Of a stretch of 64,000 nt of DNA, positions 41,819 through 49,663 are shown piece by piece. Where the stretch lies: contig NZ_CP107976.1 of NCBI RefSeq assembly GCF_036099295.1, positions 6,076,001 through 6,140,000 of the forward strand, read 5' to 3'. Under the pieces are notes generated by a model. It did not search any database and was not told the DNA's origin. It was given only the letters and a program-made list of their open reading frames with translations. This stretch comes from Streptomyces sp. NBC_00358. GTDB taxonomy: Bacteria; Actinomycetota; Actinomycetes; Streptomycetales; Streptomycetaceae. Each line of letters opens with the position of its first letter. The first letter of the stretch is position 1. Both the position numbers and the translations under genes were made by a program.

Positions 41819-42487
41819 ATGCCCGAGCAGACCGCTCAGACCAGTTCCGGCAAGACCCCCGTCGACTTCTGGTTCGACCCGCTGTGCCCCTGGGCCTGGA
41901 TGACCTCGCGATGGGTGCTGGAAGTGGAGAAGGTCCGCGACATCGAGGTCCGCTGGCACATCATGAGCCTCGCCGTACTGAACGAGCCCAAGCTGGACGA
42001 GCTTCCCGACCACTACCGCGAGATGCTCGCGACCACGGCGTGGCAGTCCGTCCGGGTGGTCACCGCCGCCTGGCAGAAGCACGGCGACGACGTCCTCGGC
42101 CCGCTGTACACCGCGCTCGGCACCCGCTTCCACAACGACGGCGCGGGCCCGACCAAGGAGGCGATAGCCGGCGCCCTCGAAGAGGTCGGCCTGCCCGCCG
42201 ACCTGATCGACTACGCCGACCAGGACGACTTCGAGTTCGACGCCGAGCTGCGCGCCTCCCACAAGGAGGGCATCGAGAAGGTCGGCCAGGACGTCGGCAC
42301 CCCGGTCATCGCCGTCCCCGGCGCCGACGGCGAGCAGCTCGCGTTCTTCGGCCCGGTCGTCACCCCGGCCCCCAAGGGCGAGGAGGCCGCCAAACTCTGG
42401 GACGGCACGCTCCTGGTCGCCTCGGTGCCGGGCTTCTACGAGATCAAGCGCACGCGTACGGCGGGACCGGACTTCAGCAACCTGTAG
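41819..42487 (+). CDS. DsbA-family protein, mycothiol-dependent nitroreductase type
   Basis: ATG 41819 follows GGAGAG. The 222-residue cytoplasmic protein has DFWFDPLCPWAWMTSRW with a single active-site Cys23 (CPWA rather than CPWC). The DsbA helical insert and the cis-Pro loop VGTPVIAVPG follow. It resembles Rv2466c-like actinobacterial proteins that use mycothiol to reduce nitro compounds or disulphides. Loss of the second Cys points to a monothiol mechanism. Its stop abuts the stop of the convergent zinc-ribbon gene. Confidence 0.9.
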   Translation: MPEQTAQTSSGKTPVDFWFDPLCPWAWMTSRWVLEVEKVRDIEVRWHIMSLAVLNEPKLDELPDHYREMLATTAWQSVRVVTAAWQKHGDDVLGPLYTALGTRFHNDGAGPTKEAIAGALEEVGLPADLIDYADQDDFEFDAELRASHKEGIEKVGQDVGTPVIAVPGADGEQLAFFGPVVTPAPKGEEAAKLWDGTLLVASVPGFYEIKRTRTAGPDFSNL

Positions 42488-42691
42488 TCACGTGGCCTTG
42501 GGCTCGGGGAAGTTGTCGCCGTCGCGCCAGTTGCTCCAGCGCTGGAAGCGGCGGCATCCCGGACGGGTGCAGCGGTGGTAGGCGGCCGGGTCGTCCACCC
42601 GCCTGATCCGTCGCACCAGGTCCTTCTCGTCCTTGGTGAGCTTGCGGAACGTCTGCAATGGTCCTCCGCAGTTCGGGCAGCGCACATCCAC
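42488..42691 (-). CDS. Small zinc-ribbon protein
   Basis: GTG 42691 follows GGAGGTG; the longer frame to 42751 has no such site. The 67-residue product has RCPNCGGPLQTF at its start and YHRCTRPGCRRFQRWSNW in the second half, a Cys2...Cys2 zinc ribbon. It is basic in the middle (RRIRRVDD) and may bind nucleic acid or a protein partner. Function unknown. Confidence 0.75.
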   Translation of the reverse strand: MDVRCPNCGGPLQTFRKLTKDEKDLVRRIRRVDDPAAYHRCTRPGCRRFQRWSNWRDGDNFPEPKAT

Positions 42692-42925
42692 GGCGACACC
42701 TCCGTGTGAGAACGGTCCGCGCGAGCACGGACGGGACAGGGCGAGAAGCATCCGGGTGCCGAACGCCGGCCCCGCGAGCGTATGCGCTCACGGGGCCGGC
42801 GGTGGGCGGGAAACGGTCACCGGCCCGTACGCCCGGTTCTTCGGCGAACCGGAGCGGCGCGGCCTGCTCCCGGGTCCGCTCGCGGCGCACACACGGGCCC
42901 GCCTCGACCTGGATACTGCGGCGTC

Positions 42926-43552
42926 ATGAGTACAACGAGCCGCAGTACGACCCTCCTCCTGGCCCGGCACGGCCAGACCGTCCGGCACGCGGAGAACCGC
43001 TACGCCGGCGTGAGCGACATCTCCCTCACCGACGAGGGCCGAGCCCAGGCGGAAGCCCTCGGCCGCTGGATCGTCGCGCACCCGGTCGACGCGATCTGGA
43101 CCTCGACCATGACCCGTGCCGTCGCCACCGCCGAACCCGCGTGCCGCGCCCTCGGACTCGCCGCACAGCGTGAACCAGCCCTGCGCGAATGCGACTTCGG
43201 GGTACTGGAGGGCCGTACGCTCGCCGAGTTCGAGGCCGAGAACCCCGCCCGCGCCAAGGCGTACCGGGCCGATCCGGTGTCGTACCCCTTCCCGGAGGCG
43301 GAGGACCCGCGCACCGCCGCGGCCCGGGGAACGCGCGCCCTGCGCCGCATCGCCGCGGCCCACCGGGGCGAACGGGTGCTGGTCGTCGCGCACAACACCC
43401 TGCTGCGCCTCGTGCTCTGCTCCATGCTGTCCGTACCGCTGGGCGAGTACCGCCGGGTCCTGCCGAGCCTGCCCAACGCGGCGATCACCGAACTCCGGCT
43501 GGAGGACGGATCGGCCGCCCTGCTCTCGCTCAACGTGCCGTGCGCGCCGTGA
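42926..43552 (+). CDS. Histidine phosphatase (phosphoglycerate-mutase-like)
   Basis: The 208-residue product has the RHG motif LLLARHGQTVRHAENR (His15), the second Arg in SDISLTDEGRAQA, the acid Glu in LRECDFGVLEGRT and the second His in VLVVAHNTLLRL. All are intact. It acts on a phosphomonoester; the substrate is unknown. There is no ribosome site: GATACT ends 8 bases before ATG 42926, so the transcript may be leaderless. Confidence 0.9.
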   Translation: MSTTSRSTTLLLARHGQTVRHAENRYAGVSDISLTDEGRAQAEALGRWIVAHPVDAIWTSTMTRAVATAEPACRALGLAAQREPALRECDFGVLEGRTLAEFEAENPARAKAYRADPVSYPFPEAEDPRTAAARGTRALRRIAAAHRGERVLVVAHNTLLRLVLCSMLSVPLGEYRRVLPSLPNAAITELRLEDGSAALLSLNVPCAP

Positions 43553-43554
43553 CG

Positions 43555-43589
43555 GGAGGGCCCCCGCGCGTGCCGCGCGGGGGCCCTCC
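43555..43589. terminator. Strong bidirectional hairpin
   Basis: GGAGGGCCCCCGCGCG (43555-43570) pairs exactly with its complement (43574-43589), a 16-bp stem with loop TGC. It separates the convergent phosphatase and dioxygenase genes. Confidence 0.85.
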
Positions 43590-43616
43590 TCGTGACGCCG
43601 TGCGTCACACGAGCGG

Positions 43617-44507
43617 TCAGGCCACCGAGGTGTAGTGCGAGGCGTCGCCCGTGATCGAGTGGCTCTCCTTGCCCTCGATCCCGACCGGCACGTCACCGGC
43701 GACCGTCACACGGTGCAGACGGCGCGGCAGTCCGTCGTAGTTGTCGATCGCGTAGTGCTGGGTGATCCGGTTGTCGAACAGGACCAGCTGGTTCGGGGAC
43801 CAGCGCCAGCGCAGGACGTTCTCGGGCCGGGTGACGTACGCCTGCAGCAGGTCCAGGATCTTGCGGGACTCGCCCACCGACAGCCCGGCGATCCGCTGCG
43901 CGAACCCGCCGATGAACAGGCCGCGTTCACCGGTCAGCGGATGGACCCGGACGACCGGGTGGACGGTGCGGAACTTGATGGACGTGAACTGGGCACGCTG
44001 CGCGGCCTGTTCCTCGTCGATGCTCTCGTCCGGCACCGCGTAGTCGTAGTCGTTGGTGTGCTCGGCCCAGAGGGTGTCGGCGAGCGCGCGGAGCGGCTCG
44101 GGCAGATCGCGGTAGGCGGCCGCGGAGTTGGCGATGAGCGTCTCCCCGCCGTACGGCGGGACGGTGATGCTGCGCAGGGTGCTGGCCTGCGGCGGGTTGA
44201 GCACGAAGGTCACGTCGGTGTGCCAGTGATTGGCGCGGCCCCGCTCGCTGTCGACGGGCAGTACGTTCGGGGCGCCGTCCACGGCGGGCACGGTCGGGTG
44301 CGCGGTGGTGAGGTCACCGAAGTGGCGGGCGAAGGCCTGCTGGCCCTCGTCGTCCAGGTCGACGTCGTCGAAGACCAGCGCCTTGTGCTGGTTGAGGGCG
44401 GTACGCAGTGCGCCGGCGGTGATGTCGTCGAGGGGCTTGGAGATGTCGACGCCGGAGACACGGGCACCGATGTGCGCGGTGACCTTCTGGATCTCGATGT
44501 CTGCCAT
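43617..44507 (-). CDS. TauD/TfdA-family Fe(II)/2-oxoglutarate dioxygenase
   Basis: The 296-residue enzyme has the iron-binding HxD in NHWHTDVTF (His96, Asp98), the distal His251 (RITQHYAIDNY) and the 2-oxoglutarate Arg in RRLHRVTV. It is the last gene of the binding protein-permease-ATPase-flavin monooxygenase set on the same strand. TauD enzymes oxygenate taurine, alkylsulfonates or alkyl sulfates and release sulfite or sulfate. With an upstream sulfonate-type importer, this is the likely job here. The ribosome site AAAGGA is about 11 bases from ATG 44507. Confidence 0.92.
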   Translation of the reverse strand: MADIEIQKVTAHIGARVSGVDISKPLDDITAGALRTALNQHKALVFDDVDLDDEGQQAFARHFGDLTTAHPTVPAVDGAPNVLPVDSERGRANHWHTDVTFVLNPPQASTLRSITVPPYGGETLIANSAAAYRDLPEPLRALADTLWAEHTNDYDYAVPDESIDEEQAAQRAQFTSIKFRTVHPVVRVHPLTGERGLFIGGFAQRIAGLSVGESRKILDLLQAYVTRPENVLRWRWSPNQLVLFDNRITQHYAIDNYDGLPRRLHRVTVAGDVPVGIEGKESHSITGDASHYTSVA

Positions 44508-44600
44508 GGGGTGCGGGTCCTTTCGGATCGGCTGATCGGGCAGGGAACAGGTGCAGGTGCAGGTGCAGGAGCTGGTTGCGGGAAAGTGGTGGGCGCGGGT

Positions 44601-46025
44601 TCAGGCGAGGGCGGATACGGACGCGGACGCGGGTTCGGGTTTCGGGCCGGACCCGGCCTCTGGTCCGGAGGCGAAGGCGGGCGCGGAGTCAGGAGACGGG
44701 ATCGCGTACTGGTTGGCCGGGCGCGGAAGGCCGTAGCGCTCCCGCAGGGTCTGCCGGGGCCCGTACTCCCGGCGGAGCAGACCGCGGTCGCGCAGGATCG
44801 GCACCACGTGGTCCACGAAGAGGTCGAGGCCGGACGGCAGCACGGCGGGCATGATGTTGAAGCCGTCGGCGGCGCCCTGCCGGAACCACTCCTCGATCGC
44901 GTCGGCGACCTGTTCGGGCGTGCCGGCGAAGGTCAGATGGCCCCGCCCGCCGCCGAGCCGGCCGATCAGCTCGCGGACGGTGAGCCGCTCGCGCCGGGCG
45001 AGCTCCACCACGAGGGTGTAGCGGCTCTTGGCCCCCTCGATCGCGCTCTCCGGCGGCAGGTCGGCGGGCAGCCGCGCGTCGAGGCGGAGAGTCCCCGGCT
45101 CCAGATGGAGCAGGTGCTCCAGCCGGTTCACCCCGTGCTCGTACACGATGTGGTCCTCCAGGACCCGTTCGTTGGCGCGTGCCTCCGCCTCGGTCGAGCC
45201 GATGACCGGGACGATGCCGGGCAGGACCTTGATGTGGTCCGGGTCCCGGCCGGCCCGCGCGGTACGGGACTTGAGGTCGGCGTAGAAGTCCTGGGCGTCC
45301 GCGAGGGTCTGCTGGGCGGTGAACACGGCCTCCGCGTAACGGGCCGCGAACCGCTTGCCGTCCTCCGACGAGCCCGCCTGCACGAGGAGCGGGTAACCCT
45401 GCGGTGTGCGGGGCACGTTGAGAGGGCCCTCCACACTGAAGTACGTCCCCTTGTGGCGCGCGGGATGGATCTTGCCGGGGTCGCCCCAGACACCGGCCGC
45501 CTTGTCGGCGACGACCAGGTCGTCCTCCCAGCTGTCCCAGAGCTTGAGCGCCACGTCCAGGAACTCGGCGGCGCGCTCGTAGCGGGTGGCGTGCGCCGGC
45601 TCCTCGTCGAGACCGAAGTTGCGGGCGGCCTCCGCCCCCGCGGTGGTGACGATGTTCCAGCCCGCGCGGCCGCCGCTGATGTGGTCGAGGGAGGCGAACC
45701 TGCGGGCCAGGTTGTAGGGGGAGTTGTAGGACGTGGAGGCGGTGGCGATCAGGCCGATGTGTTCGGTGGCGGTGGCCAGCGCGGTGAGCAGGGTGATGGG
45801 TTCGAGGGATCCGGACGGGCGTTGGCCCACGCTGTTGAACAGGACCGGGCCGTCCGCGAGGAAGAGGGAGTCGAAGGTGCCGCGTTCGGCGATCCGGGCG
45901 AGGCGGACGTAGTGGGCCGTCTCGACATGGGCGTACGGGTCGCTCTCCGGCAGCCGCCAGGAGGCCTCGTGGTGGCCGGTGTTCATCAGGAAGGCGTTGA
46001 GATGGAGTCGGCGCGGGCTGGTCAC
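44601..46025 (-). CDS. NtaA/SnaA/DszA-family FMN-dependent monooxygenase (luciferase-like)
   Basis: GTG 46025 overlaps the ATPase stop (GTGA) and has GGAGGAGAA upstream. The 474-residue protein has the family marks LHLNAFLMNTGHHEASWRLP, SLEPITLLTALATATEHIGL, ARRFASLDHISGGRAGWNIV with the TT at its end, and HKGTYFSVEGPLNVPRTPQG. Members use FMNH2 from a partner reductase to cleave C-S or C-N bonds, as in dibenzothiophene sulfone or nitrilotriacetate oxidation. Neighbouring TauD and importer genes favour organosulfur substrates. The last ~25 residues are Ser/Ala/Pro-rich. No flavin reductase gene is adjacent. Confidence 0.92.
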   Translation of the reverse strand: MTSPRRLHLNAFLMNTGHHEASWRLPESDPYAHVETAHYVRLARIAERGTFDSLFLADGPVLFNSVGQRPSGSLEPITLLTALATATEHIGLIATASTSYNSPYNLARRFASLDHISGGRAGWNIVTTAGAEAARNFGLDEEPAHATRYERAAEFLDVALKLWDSWEDDLVVADKAAGVWGDPGKIHPARHKGTYFSVEGPLNVPRTPQGYPLLVQAGSSEDGKRFAARYAEAVFTAQQTLADAQDFYADLKSRTARAGRDPDHIKVLPGIVPVIGSTEAEARANERVLEDHIVYEHGVNRLEHLLHLEPGTLRLDARLPADLPPESAIEGAKSRYTLVVELARRERLTVRELIGRLGGGRGHLTFAGTPEQVADAIEEWFRQGAADGFNIMPAVLPSGLDLFVDHVVPILRDRGLLRREYGPRQTLRERYGLPRPANQYAIPSPDSAPAFASGPEAGSGPKPEPASASVSALA

Positions 46026-46879
46026 GGGTGCTTCTCCTCCTGGCGCGCGGGCAGGTCGGTTCCGGCGGCACCGGTCACCGCGGCGTCCGCCTCCGCGGCG
46101 GGGTGTGCCGCCGGCCGGCCGGGCTCCGCCGTTTCCGGTGTCCCTGTCACGTCCTCGGTCACCCCGAGGGCGCTCAGCAGACGTTCGCGGTACTCGCCGA
46201 GCAGCGGATCGCGGTACGAGCGGGGATGCGGGCGGTCGATGGCCAGGTCGAGGCCGATGCGGCCGTGTTCGAGCACGAGCACCCGGTCGGCCAGCACGAT
46301 CGCCTCGTCCACGTCGTGCGTCACCAGCAGCACGGACGGCCGGTGGCGTTCCCACAGTTCGCGCAGCAGCACATGCATCCGGATCCGGGTGAGCGCGTCC
46401 AGGGCCCCGAACGGCTCGTCGGCGAGGAGCAGTTCGGGCTCCCGCACGAGCGACCGGGCCAGGGCGGCACGTTGCGCCTCCCCGCCGGACAGCTCGTTGG
46501 GCCAGGCCCGTTCGCGGCCCGCGAGTCCCACCTCGGCGAGGGCGGAGCGACCCTTCCCGGCCGCCTCCCGGCCCTCCGTACCGAGCAGGACGTTGTCGAG
46601 GACGCGGCGCCAGGGCAGCAGCCGGGAGTCCTGGAAGACGACGGACACCCGCTCCGGGGCGGTGAGCCGCCCGCTCCCGGCGACGCCGTGATCCAGGCCG
46701 GCGATGGCACGGAGCAGTGTGCTCTTCCCGGAGCCGCTGTGCCCGAGCAGGGCGGTGAACTGGCCCGCCGGGAGGTCGAGATCGATGCCGTCGAGGACCG
46801 TACGGCCCTCGAACGAGCGGGTGAGACCGCGTAGTTGCACCGCATGGCGGTCGGTCAGTTGCTGAGTGAGCGTCGCCAC
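46022..46879 (-). CDS. Sulfonate/nitrate/taurine-type ABC importer ATP-binding protein
   Basis: The 285-residue ATPase has Walker A LGHSGSGKST, signature LSGGEAQR, Walker B LLLADEPFGALD and the switch His in LVTHDVDEAI, the SsuB/TauB pattern. GTG 46879 lies inside the end of the permease gene (25-bp overlap) and the stop overlaps the monooxygenase start. The C-terminal ~35 residues are an Ala/Glu/Thr-rich extension not normal for the family. It energises uptake of the substrate bound by the protein at 47955. Confidence 0.92.
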   Translation of the reverse strand: MATLTQQLTDRHAVQLRGLTRSFEGRTVLDGIDLDLPAGQFTALLGHSGSGKSTLLRAIAGLDHGVAGSGRLTAPERVSVVFQDSRLLPWRRVLDNVLLGTEGREAAGKGRSALAEVGLAGRERAWPNELSGGEAQRAALARSLVREPELLLADEPFGALDALTRIRMHVLLRELWERHRPSVLLVTHDVDEAIVLADRVLVLEHGRIGLDLAIDRPHPRSYRDPLLGEYRERLLSALGVTEDVTGTPETAEPGRPAAHPAAEADAAVTGAAGTDLPARQEEKHP

Positions 46880-47949
46880 GACAGCACCTTTCGCTCGATG
46901 AGACGAACCGCGCTGTCGGAGATGAGCCCGAAGATGCCGTAGATCAGCAGGCCGACGAGGATGATGTCGGTCCGGCCGTAGTTCTGGGCCTGGAACATCA
47001 TGTAGCCGAGGCCGCTGGTGGCGTTGATCTGCTCCAGGACGACCAGCGAGAGCCAGGAGCCGGTCACCCCGAGCCGCAGTCCCACGAAGAAGCCGGGCAG
47101 CGCGCCGGGGATCACGATCTCCCGCACGAAACGGATCCTCGACAGGCCCTGGACCTCGGCGAGTTCCACGTACCGGTGGTCGATGCCGGACAGGGCGGAG
47201 TGCAGGTTCAGGTAGATCGGGATGTAGACGACGATCGCGATGATGGCGATCTTGAACGTCTCGCCGATACCGAGCCAGAGGATGAACAGCGGGATCAGAC
47301 CGAGGGTCGGGATCGCCCTGTTGAGCTGCACGGTCCCGTCGATCAGCGCCTCCCCGACCCGGCTGAGCCCGGACGCCAGCGCGAGGACGACGCCGGCGGT
47401 CAGGCCGAGCGCGAACCCGTATCCCGCGCGCTCCAGGGAGGTCAGCACATCGGTGGGCAGGGTGCCGTCGGTCCACAGATGGCCGGTCGTCCGCAGGACC
47501 GTCCAGGGCGCGGGAATCGCGCCGGGATCCAGTTGTCCGGCGGCGGACGCGACGGCCCACAGGGCGAAGAACAGCGCCGGACCGATGAGCCGCGAGGCGG
47601 GCAGCCGCTTACCGGGCGCGAGACTCCGGCGCCGGGGCCGCGGACGCCCGCGGGCCTTGCGGCCCTCCGCCCCGCCCTCGGCCGCTCCGGTCCCGACGGC
47701 GCCGTCCTCGACAGCCGCGGTTCCGGCCACCCCGGCCCCGGCCGGCACGGTCGGTGCCGGCTCGGTGCCGGTTTCGGCCGCGATCCCGGTGTCGATCCCG
47801 GTGTCGATCCCGGCCGTGACCCCGGCGTCGCCGGTCGAGGTGGGGGGCGTGCCGGTCGCGGTGTCGGCCCCGGTGGCGGCCGAAGCAGTGGGGGAGGGCG
47901 CGGCCCCGGTGGAGGCCGTCCTGTCAGCGGTCGTGGTCCTGGTCGTCAT
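46855..47949 (-). CDS. Sulfonate/nitrate/taurine-type ABC importer permease with long low-complexity N-terminus
   Basis: ATG 47949 follows GGAGGTGACGGCC, 5 bases after the binding-protein stop. The 364-residue protein has a normal SsuC/TauC core from about residue 118 on (RLIGPALFFALWAVASAAGQ onward, six helices, EAA loop region ELAEVQGLSRIRFVREIVIP). The first ~115 residues are Thr/Ala/Gly-rich with GIDTGIDTGI and end in a basic block RKARGRPRPRRRS. The extension is in frame with the only good ribosome site, so it is probably made. Confidence 0.9.
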   Translation of the reverse strand: MTTRTTTADRTASTGAAPSPTASAATGADTATGTPPTSTGDAGVTAGIDTGIDTGIAAETGTEPAPTVPAGAGVAGTAAVEDGAVGTGAAEGGAEGRKARGRPRPRRRSLAPGKRLPASRLIGPALFFALWAVASAAGQLDPGAIPAPWTVLRTTGHLWTDGTLPTDVLTSLERAGYGFALGLTAGVVLALASGLSRVGEALIDGTVQLNRAIPTLGLIPLFILWLGIGETFKIAIIAIVVYIPIYLNLHSALSGIDHRYVELAEVQGLSRIRFVREIVIPGALPGFFVGLRLGVTGSWLSLVVLEQINATSGLGYMMFQAQNYGRTDIILVGLLIYGIFGLISDSAVRLIERKVLSWRRSLSN

Positions 47950-47954
47950 GGCCG

Positions 47955-49055
47955 TCACCTCCGGTATTCCGCGGGTACGGACCTGGCCGCGATGGCCTCG
48001 AAACGCCGGTCGAAGAGCGAGTCGACCTTGAACCCCTTCACGAAGCCGCCCGCCGCCAGCAGATCGGCGGTCTCCTGCTCCCACTTGACGGCCTCGTCCC
48101 AACTCGGCGGGAACAACGGCTTGTTGGCGAGTTCGGTGATCGACTTGGCCTGCGCGAGCGTCAGGTTCTGCGTCTTGACGTAGAACTCCTCGTTCCAGGC
48201 GTCGGGGTGCTCGTACGCCCACACCTGGCCCTTGGCCCAGCGCGGGATGTACGCGGCGACCGCGGCCGCCTTCGCGCGGTCGGCAAGCACCGAGGTGGGC
48301 GCCCACAGCAGGTTGAGCAGGTCCACCACGTCGGTGGCGATGGTGTGGGCGCCCTTGGACCCGTACTGCTTGAGGTAGGCCGGGCTCTGGCTGTTGGCGA
48401 GCGGGGCGATGTCCACCTGGCCCGCCTGGAGCGCGGTGAGGAACTGGTTGCTGGTCAGCGGTACGAGGGTCACGTCGCCGTAGGCGATCCCGGCCTGCTT
48501 GAGGGCGCGCAGCAGGACGACACCCTGTGCCTGGCCCTGCGAGAAGGCCAGCTTCTTGCCCTTGAAGTCCCCCACGTTCCGGATGTCGCTGCCCGGCTTG
48601 GTGGCGAACAGGTAGTTGGGCTTGCGGGTGATGTTGATCGCGACGATCTTCGCGTCGAAGCCCTGGAAGTGCGCCTGGATCGGCGGGATGCCCGCATTGT
48701 TCCCGACGTCCAGGGACTTGGCGCGGAAGGCGTTGATGACATCGGGACCCGCGCCGATGTTCACCCAGTCGGAGACGGTGAACGGCAGCCCGCCCAGCCC
48801 CGCCAGCTTGAGCTGGAGTTCCTGGACTCCCTGGTACGAGGCGATCGAGAGCTTGGTGCCCCGCGGCACCTTGCCGGAGAGGGGCGTCGATATGTCCGCG
48901 CCCGACTGGGCGTCGGCCGTACTGGCGCCGGCGCAACCGCTCAGCCCGGCCGCGGCGGCCGCACCGAGCAGGGAGGACAGGAACACGCGCCGGTCGACAC
49001 CGGACCCGGTGGCGGGCGAGGAGGACAAGCCGGGCAAGGAGGAGAGAGGTGGCAT
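47955..49055 (-). CDS. ABC importer substrate-binding lipoprotein (sulfonate/nitrate/taurine type)
   Basis: ATG 49055 has GGAG 7 bases upstream. The 366-residue protein has a twin-arginine-like signal (DRRVFLSSLLGAAAAAG) with lipobox LSGC, so it may be Tat-exported before lipidation. The mature part is SsuA/TauA-like: KLSIASYQGVQELQLKLAGL, DVINAFRAKSLDVGNNAG, then LVPLTSNQFLTALQAGQVDI. It is the first protein gene of the five-gene operon and is preceded by a 412-bp leader with a Cys-containing leader peptide. That supports an organosulfur ligand. Confidence 0.92.
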   Translation of the reverse strand: MPPLSSLPGLSSSPATGSGVDRRVFLSSLLGAAAAAGLSGCAGASTADAQSGADISTPLSGKVPRGTKLSIASYQGVQELQLKLAGLGGLPFTVSDWVNIGAGPDVINAFRAKSLDVGNNAGIPPIQAHFQGFDAKIVAINITRKPNYLFATKPGSDIRNVGDFKGKKLAFSQGQAQGVVLLRALKQAGIAYGDVTLVPLTSNQFLTALQAGQVDIAPLANSQSPAYLKQYGSKGAHTIATDVVDLLNLLWAPTSVLADRAKAAAVAAYIPRWAKGQVWAYEHPDAWNEEFYVKTQNLTLAQAKSITELANKPLFPPSWDEAVKWEQETADLLAAGGFVKGFKVDSLFDRRFEAIAARSVPAEYRR

Positions 49056-49305
49056 GGAAGGACTCCGGGGATTCCAAGTGGCGGGAGGGCGCGCGGAGTT
49101 CCGGGCAGGGCGAAGCCGGAAGGAAGAGGACACGCGCCGAAAGAGCGGGACACACACGCCGGGGGCGTGGCTGAAGGGAAGATCCGGCCAGGGGCGACGG
49201 CCGCCGGGCGGCCGGGTGACGACCCGGCGCCCCGACGAACAGAGGCCCCGGCGACCTGACGGCACCACCGCGCGACGGCACGACCACGTGACGGCGCACC
49301 GGCGG

Positions 49306-49435
49306 CCGAGTCACCTCGGCGCGAACGTCCACCGAGTGGCCCTCGGCGCGAACGGCTGCCGAGTGGCCTCGGCGCGAAAGCCGCCGGGTGGACCCCAGTG
49401 CGAAAGCTGCCGGGCGGACCTCAGCGTCCCGACGG
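49306..49435. repeat. Five degenerate 26-bp repeats in the leader of the organosulfur operon
   Basis: Units beginning CCGAG or CCGGG start at 49306, 49332, 49359, 49384 and 49410 (steps 26, 27, 25, 26). The best-conserved part is CCGAGTGGCCTCGGCGCGAA. They lie in the untranslated stretch 49056-49467 between the leader peptide and the binding-protein gene and could form alternative RNA hairpins (CCGAG with CTCGG within a unit). I see no gene in this stretch. Confidence 0.75.
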
Positions 49436-49467
49436 GCGGGCGTTCCAGCGGGGCCGGTGAAAAAGTG

Positions 49468-49551
49468 TCAGCAACAACGTGTGCGTGCGACCCGCATCAG
49501 GTCGACCACACGGCACTTGGTGAGGGGAATCTGCACCCGCGCGCTGCTCAT
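49468..49551 (-). CDS. Cys-containing leader peptide upstream of the organosulfur operon
   Basis: ATG 49551 to TGA 49468 encodes 27 residues. The second half reads KCRVVDLMRVARTRCC, matching the actinobacterial 'putative leader peptide' pattern (basic residue, VDL, Arg, terminal Cys) found before sulfur-assimilation genes. Three of 27 residues are Cys, with a Cys-Cys pair as the last two codons. TTGACA (49588-49583), 18 bases, GAGCAT and 7 bases to the ATG suggest a leaderless start; a GGAG 10 bases upstream is an alternative. It would sense Cys-tRNA supply by ribosome stalling. The peptide is seen; attenuation is known for mycobacterial analogues and inferred here. Confidence 0.75.
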   Translation of the reverse strand: MSSARVQIPLTKCRVVDLMRVARTRCC

Positions 49552-49558
49552 GCCCTTG

Positions 49559-49588
49559 ATGCTCCTGTCCGGGAACGAGGCCTGTCAA
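49559..49588 (-). promoter_or_regulatory. Promoter of the organosulfur operon leader
   Basis: On the minus strand, TTGACA at 49588-49583 is a perfect -35 element, followed by 18 bases and GAGCAT at 49564-49559. The ATG of the leader peptide begins 7 bases later. Confidence 0.5.
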
Positions 49589-49663
49589 CATTCCGACTTT
49601 CTGAATTAATTCGCTCCCGGTGGGGAGCCCGGACGGCGGGAGCGGACCGCCGGCCGAGGGCGT

